Under the pieces are notes generated by a model that saw only the letters and a program-made list of their open reading frames with translations, ran no database searches and was not told the origin of the DNA. A stretch of DNA of 57,837 bases from an uncultured Fibrobacter sp. (lineage in GTDB: Bacteria > Fibrobacterota > Fibrobacteria > Fibrobacterales > Fibrobacteraceae): assembly GCF_947305105.1 (NCBI RefSeq), contig NZ_CAMZCS010000020.1:1-57837 (forward strand), given 5' to 3'. Position 1 is the stretch's first letter. Every line of letters starts with the position of its first letter. The translations under genes were made by a program, and so were the position numbers. Positions 52,197 to 57,837 of the stretch are shown here, piece after piece.

Positions 52197-52751
52197 ATGT
52201 ACATCATCGCCGGTCTCGGAAATCCTGGTACGCAATATTCCAACACCCACCACAACGCGGGCTTCATGGCTGTCGAAAAACTCGCCGACCCGAACAAGGA
52301 CTGGAAAAGCGAACACAAGGCGCTCACTATGAAGGTGAACATCGCAGGCGAGGAATGCCTGCTTGCAAAACCGCAGACTTACATGAACCTCTCGGGCGAG
52401 GCAGTACAGGCATTGATGACGTGGTACAAGGTGAAGACCGACCACTTGCTCGTCTTCAGCGACGACGTTAATTTGGACGTAGGCCGCATCCGTTGCCGCA
52501 AGGACGGCAGCCACGGCGGGCAGAACGGACTTCGGAACATCATTGAACACGTGGGCGACAAGTTCCCGCGCATCCGTTTTGGCGTGGGAAAGTGCCCTCC
52601 GAAATTCGACCTGAGCAACTGGGTGCTGGCCAAGTTCCCGCCCGAAGACCGCCCCGTTTTCGAAGAGGCAATCGCCAAGGTCCCTGCGCTTGTGGAATGC
52701 TACTTCAAGTTCGGTATCGAGAAGTGCATGGAACGCTACAACGGGAAGTAG
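52197..52751 (+). CDS. pth: Peptidyl-tRNA hydrolase
   Basis: Recycles peptidyl-tRNA by hydrolysing the ester bond. IIAGLGNPGTQYSNTHHNAGF holds the catalytic His and conserved Asn. KPQTYMNLSGEAV, FSDDVNLDVGRIR and GSHGGQNGLRNII complete the family signature. 184 residues is standard. It starts directly after a repeat mosaic with no ribosome site. Translation-related neighbours: rplY and tRNA-Gln. Confidence 0.96.
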   Translation: MYIIAGLGNPGTQYSNTHHNAGFMAVEKLADPNKDWKSEHKALTMKVNIAGEECLLAKPQTYMNLSGEAVQALMTWYKVKTDHLLVFSDDVNLDVGRIRCRKDGSHGGQNGLRNIIEHVGDKFPRIRFGVGKCPPKFDLSNWVLAKFPPEDRPVFEEAIAKVPALVECYFKFGIEKCMERYNGK

Positions 52752-52866
52752 CCACATACCCCGCGGAATATGATACGCGGCGAGTGTTTTTTTCCTAAAA
52801 AAGTCTGGCCCGTATTGCATCGACGTGCCGTTTTATATACTTTATATGGGTTGACCGTGGGGGTAT

Positions 52867-54672
52867 ATGAAACGGCTTTATCTCATCAGCATCCTTTCGC
52901 TTCTTGCCGTATTTGCGGGGTGCGATAGTAGTCAGGTCGATGATCCCCTTGATTTATCTGCAGAAGAGGATTTTTCCAGCAGCTCTTTTTCTAGCAGCAA
53001 CGCATCCAGCAGCAGCGATGCATTGAGTAGCAGTGTTTCTAGTAGCAGCGCGGTTTCTAGCAGCAGTTATGGGGGTATAGGCAAGCCTAAGACGATTCAT
53101 GGCTTTGCACAGAAGGGACCGCTGGTGGATAAGGCCCAGGTCAAGGTGGTTTTCTTGGACGAGTCTACTCTGGATTCGATGGGCAAGGCCTATTATGGCA
53201 AGATTGAAGGGGACTACGGCGAATATTCTGTCCAGATTGATTCCGTTAAATCAAGGTATGTGCAAGTTACGGTTTCTGGGAAAAGTTCGTCGAAAATTTC
53301 CGTGATTGCCGTTGCGAACGATATCGATTTGAATGCCATTGCGGATATCGGGACCCTGGATTCGATTAATTTGAACTTGTTTACGCATCTGGAAACCGGA
53401 CGCGTGCGGGAACTGGTCCGCAACCAGCACCTCTCTTTTGACGAGGCCAAGGCTCAGTCCCGGAAAGAAATTGTCGATATGTTCCATACTTCGTTTACGA
53501 CGAAGAGCGGCAAGCCGAGTGACGGCAAATCTCCTGAAACATGGGGCTTTTATACGAATGAGCCTGATGACATCTTTCTGATGGCGGGGTCTTACCTATT
53601 GGGGTGGATTCCGGAAGGCCTTGCGGGCCCTGTTTTTAAAAAACTCCTGGAAGATTTTGCGAAGGAAGGTAAATGCCTAAACGATTCCGCGGTATACCAA
53701 ATGGCAAAATCGTGTTTCTATAATGAACTCGATACGATGGTAAACGGTGGCGTCATCGACCGTTCTATGGCTGGTTCCGATATCGATCCGTGGAGGAAAA
53801 AGCGCGACTCTACGGAAATTTATCTTTCCGGTGTTGTTGAAAAGAAAATCAATTCCATATTTAACGTTTTCTGGGAACGCGAACTTGATCTTGGCGATTG
53901 TTCGCTTAACTACGACGAAGTAAAGAAAACACAGTATGGCGATTATTTTACTTGTGGTTTTAGCGGTATTATGATGTCGGGAGAAGGCGTGAGGATAGAT
54001 GTGTTCGATGGCTACGTGGGTCCCCGTACCCGGTGGATGCCGGCAAGAAGAAAGGACAGAAATACGTATGGAATAAAATGCGAGATAAACGACTTGTTTG
54101 TGACGGCTGATAATCCGGACAGTATTTCGTACTTGTGCAAGTTCCGCTCGTGGCGCGAGGCTCTGGATATCGAGGAAAAAGTCGGCGTGTGTGACGAAGA
54201 GATGGAGCGCACTTTCCAGGAATCGGACAAGTATGGTTATATATGCGAAAAGAAAGAATGGGTCGCCATTACCGATACGCTCGAAGACGTTCGCGACGGG
54301 ACACGTTACGCATTCCGTAAGGCGGCCGGTCTTTTTTGGTTGCTCGGTGATTTGCGCGATACAGTGTTTACGTGGGACGAGGCTGACCAATGTCCCGAAG
54401 GTTGGCGGCTCCCGACTTCAGCGGAATGGGAACGGCTTTTTGAACAGTTTTACACGTTCCTCGAAAATGCTTCGCCATTGAATATTACCGAAGATTCCGG
54501 CCCATGGTGGAGCTCGACGGAGCAAGATGAAGGCCATGCCGTAAGCGCATCCCTTGTTCCTTGGTCTACAACTGCCGACCTGCCTTGGCCTATGAGCAGA
54601 GTGAGAATTGGATACGATTTGAATAGTGTTGGAAAGGACGAAGTCGCCCGTGTCCGCTGCGTGAAGGAGTGA
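52867..54672 (+). CDS. Poly-Ser lipoprotein with C-terminal FISUMP-like domain (tandem paralogue 1)
   Basis: A 601-residue protein with a signal peptide and lipobox (VFAGCDSS), then a poly-Ser linker (about residues 35-70). The middle region (GIGKPKTIHGFAQKGPLVDKA, LFTHLETGRVRELV, FDEAKAQSRKEI) is unrecognised but nearly identical in layout to the next gene. The end has CPEGWRLPTSAEWERLF, PWWSSTEQDEGHA and VARVRCVKE, the C-terminal part of the FISUMP (TIGR02145-like) domain. Function unknown; surface exposure is likely. Confidence 0.78.
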   Translation: MKRLYLISILSLLAVFAGCDSSQVDDPLDLSAEEDFSSSSFSSSNASSSSDALSSSVSSSSAVSSSSYGGIGKPKTIHGFAQKGPLVDKAQVKVVFLDESTLDSMGKAYYGKIEGDYGEYSVQIDSVKSRYVQVTVSGKSSSKISVIAVANDIDLNAIADIGTLDSINLNLFTHLETGRVRELVRNQHLSFDEAKAQSRKEIVDMFHTSFTTKSGKPSDGKSPETWGFYTNEPDDIFLMAGSYLLGWIPEGLAGPVFKKLLEDFAKEGKCLNDSAVYQMAKSCFYNELDTMVNGGVIDRSMAGSDIDPWRKKRDSTEIYLSGVVEKKINSIFNVFWERELDLGDCSLNYDEVKKTQYGDYFTCGFSGIMMSGEGVRIDVFDGYVGPRTRWMPARRKDRNTYGIKCEINDLFVTADNPDSISYLCKFRSWREALDIEEKVGVCDEEMERTFQESDKYGYICEKKEWVAITDTLEDVRDGTRYAFRKAAGLFWLLGDLRDTVFTWDEADQCPEGWRLPTSAEWERLFEQFYTFLENASPLNITEDSGPWWSSTEQDEGHAVSASLVPWSTTADLPWPMSRVRIGYDLNSVGKDEVARVRCVKE

Positions 54673-54677
54673 TTTTT

Positions 54678-57837
<3,160 letters not shown>

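Overview
The window is about 58 kb of a chromosome that I assign to Fibrobacter (Fibrobacterota). The evidence is a set of lineage-typical proteins: FISUMP-type 'major paralogous domain' lipoproteins, a ~900-residue TIGR02171-type lipoprotein, poly-Ser lipoprotein linkers, and intergenic mosaics of 7-8-base tandem words. The rest is mostly ordinary core metabolism and cell biology. No rRNA, CRISPR array or phage structural gene was seen; there is one tRNA (Gln, UUG).

Layout. 1-1154: 5' part of glgB (minus). 1234-5221: a plus-strand cluster of monoheme cytochrome c, pentaheme cytochrome c, Tat-exported Fe-S protein, NrfD/ActC-type membrane protein fused to a cytochrome c domain, and a small membrane protein. 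Together they look like a quinol-cytochrome c reductase of the ActABC (alternative complex III) type without its molybdopterin-like part. 5251-7198: an Rpn-type nuclease/transposase relic, a lipoprotein, a YciO-like protein and YraN. 7285-14514: a minus-strand run of Ser/Thr kinase, FHA-ABC transporter, aminotransferase and RND exporter, divergent from an Omp85-like barrel (14547-16037).

16704-25289 is the main accessory region. It is an 8.6-kb Tn7-like transposon with tnsA-tnsB-tnsC, a 617-residue protein with primase-polymerase-like motifs in the slot where tnsD/tniQ usually sits, a ribbon-helix-helix regulator with a shared operator palindrome, an OB-like protein and two unknowns. Each end is a perfect 316-bp direct repeat that itself starts TGT and ends ACA. 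The whole element is flanked by a 5-bp target duplication (AGCCG) and sits one base beyond the guaA stop codon, splitting a GCGGC-GAA-GCCGC hairpin. The repeat carries an intrinsic terminator that now serves guaA.

25296-43793: guaA (long, eukaryote-like form), pepA, an outer-membrane barrel, a Ca/Na antiporter, a fused SpmA-SpmB protein, the TIGR02171 lipoprotein, a YfcE-like phosphoesterase, a large TPR/DUF3857/transglutaminase lipoprotein, a partly eroded FISUMP lipoprotein, gap and a lipoprotein. 43809-57837: CHASE2 adenylate cyclase, ftsK, ispE, tRNA-Gln, rplY, pth, two tandem paralogous poly-Ser lipoproteins, and the 5' part of guaB.

All functional calls come from reading motifs by eye; no database search was run.
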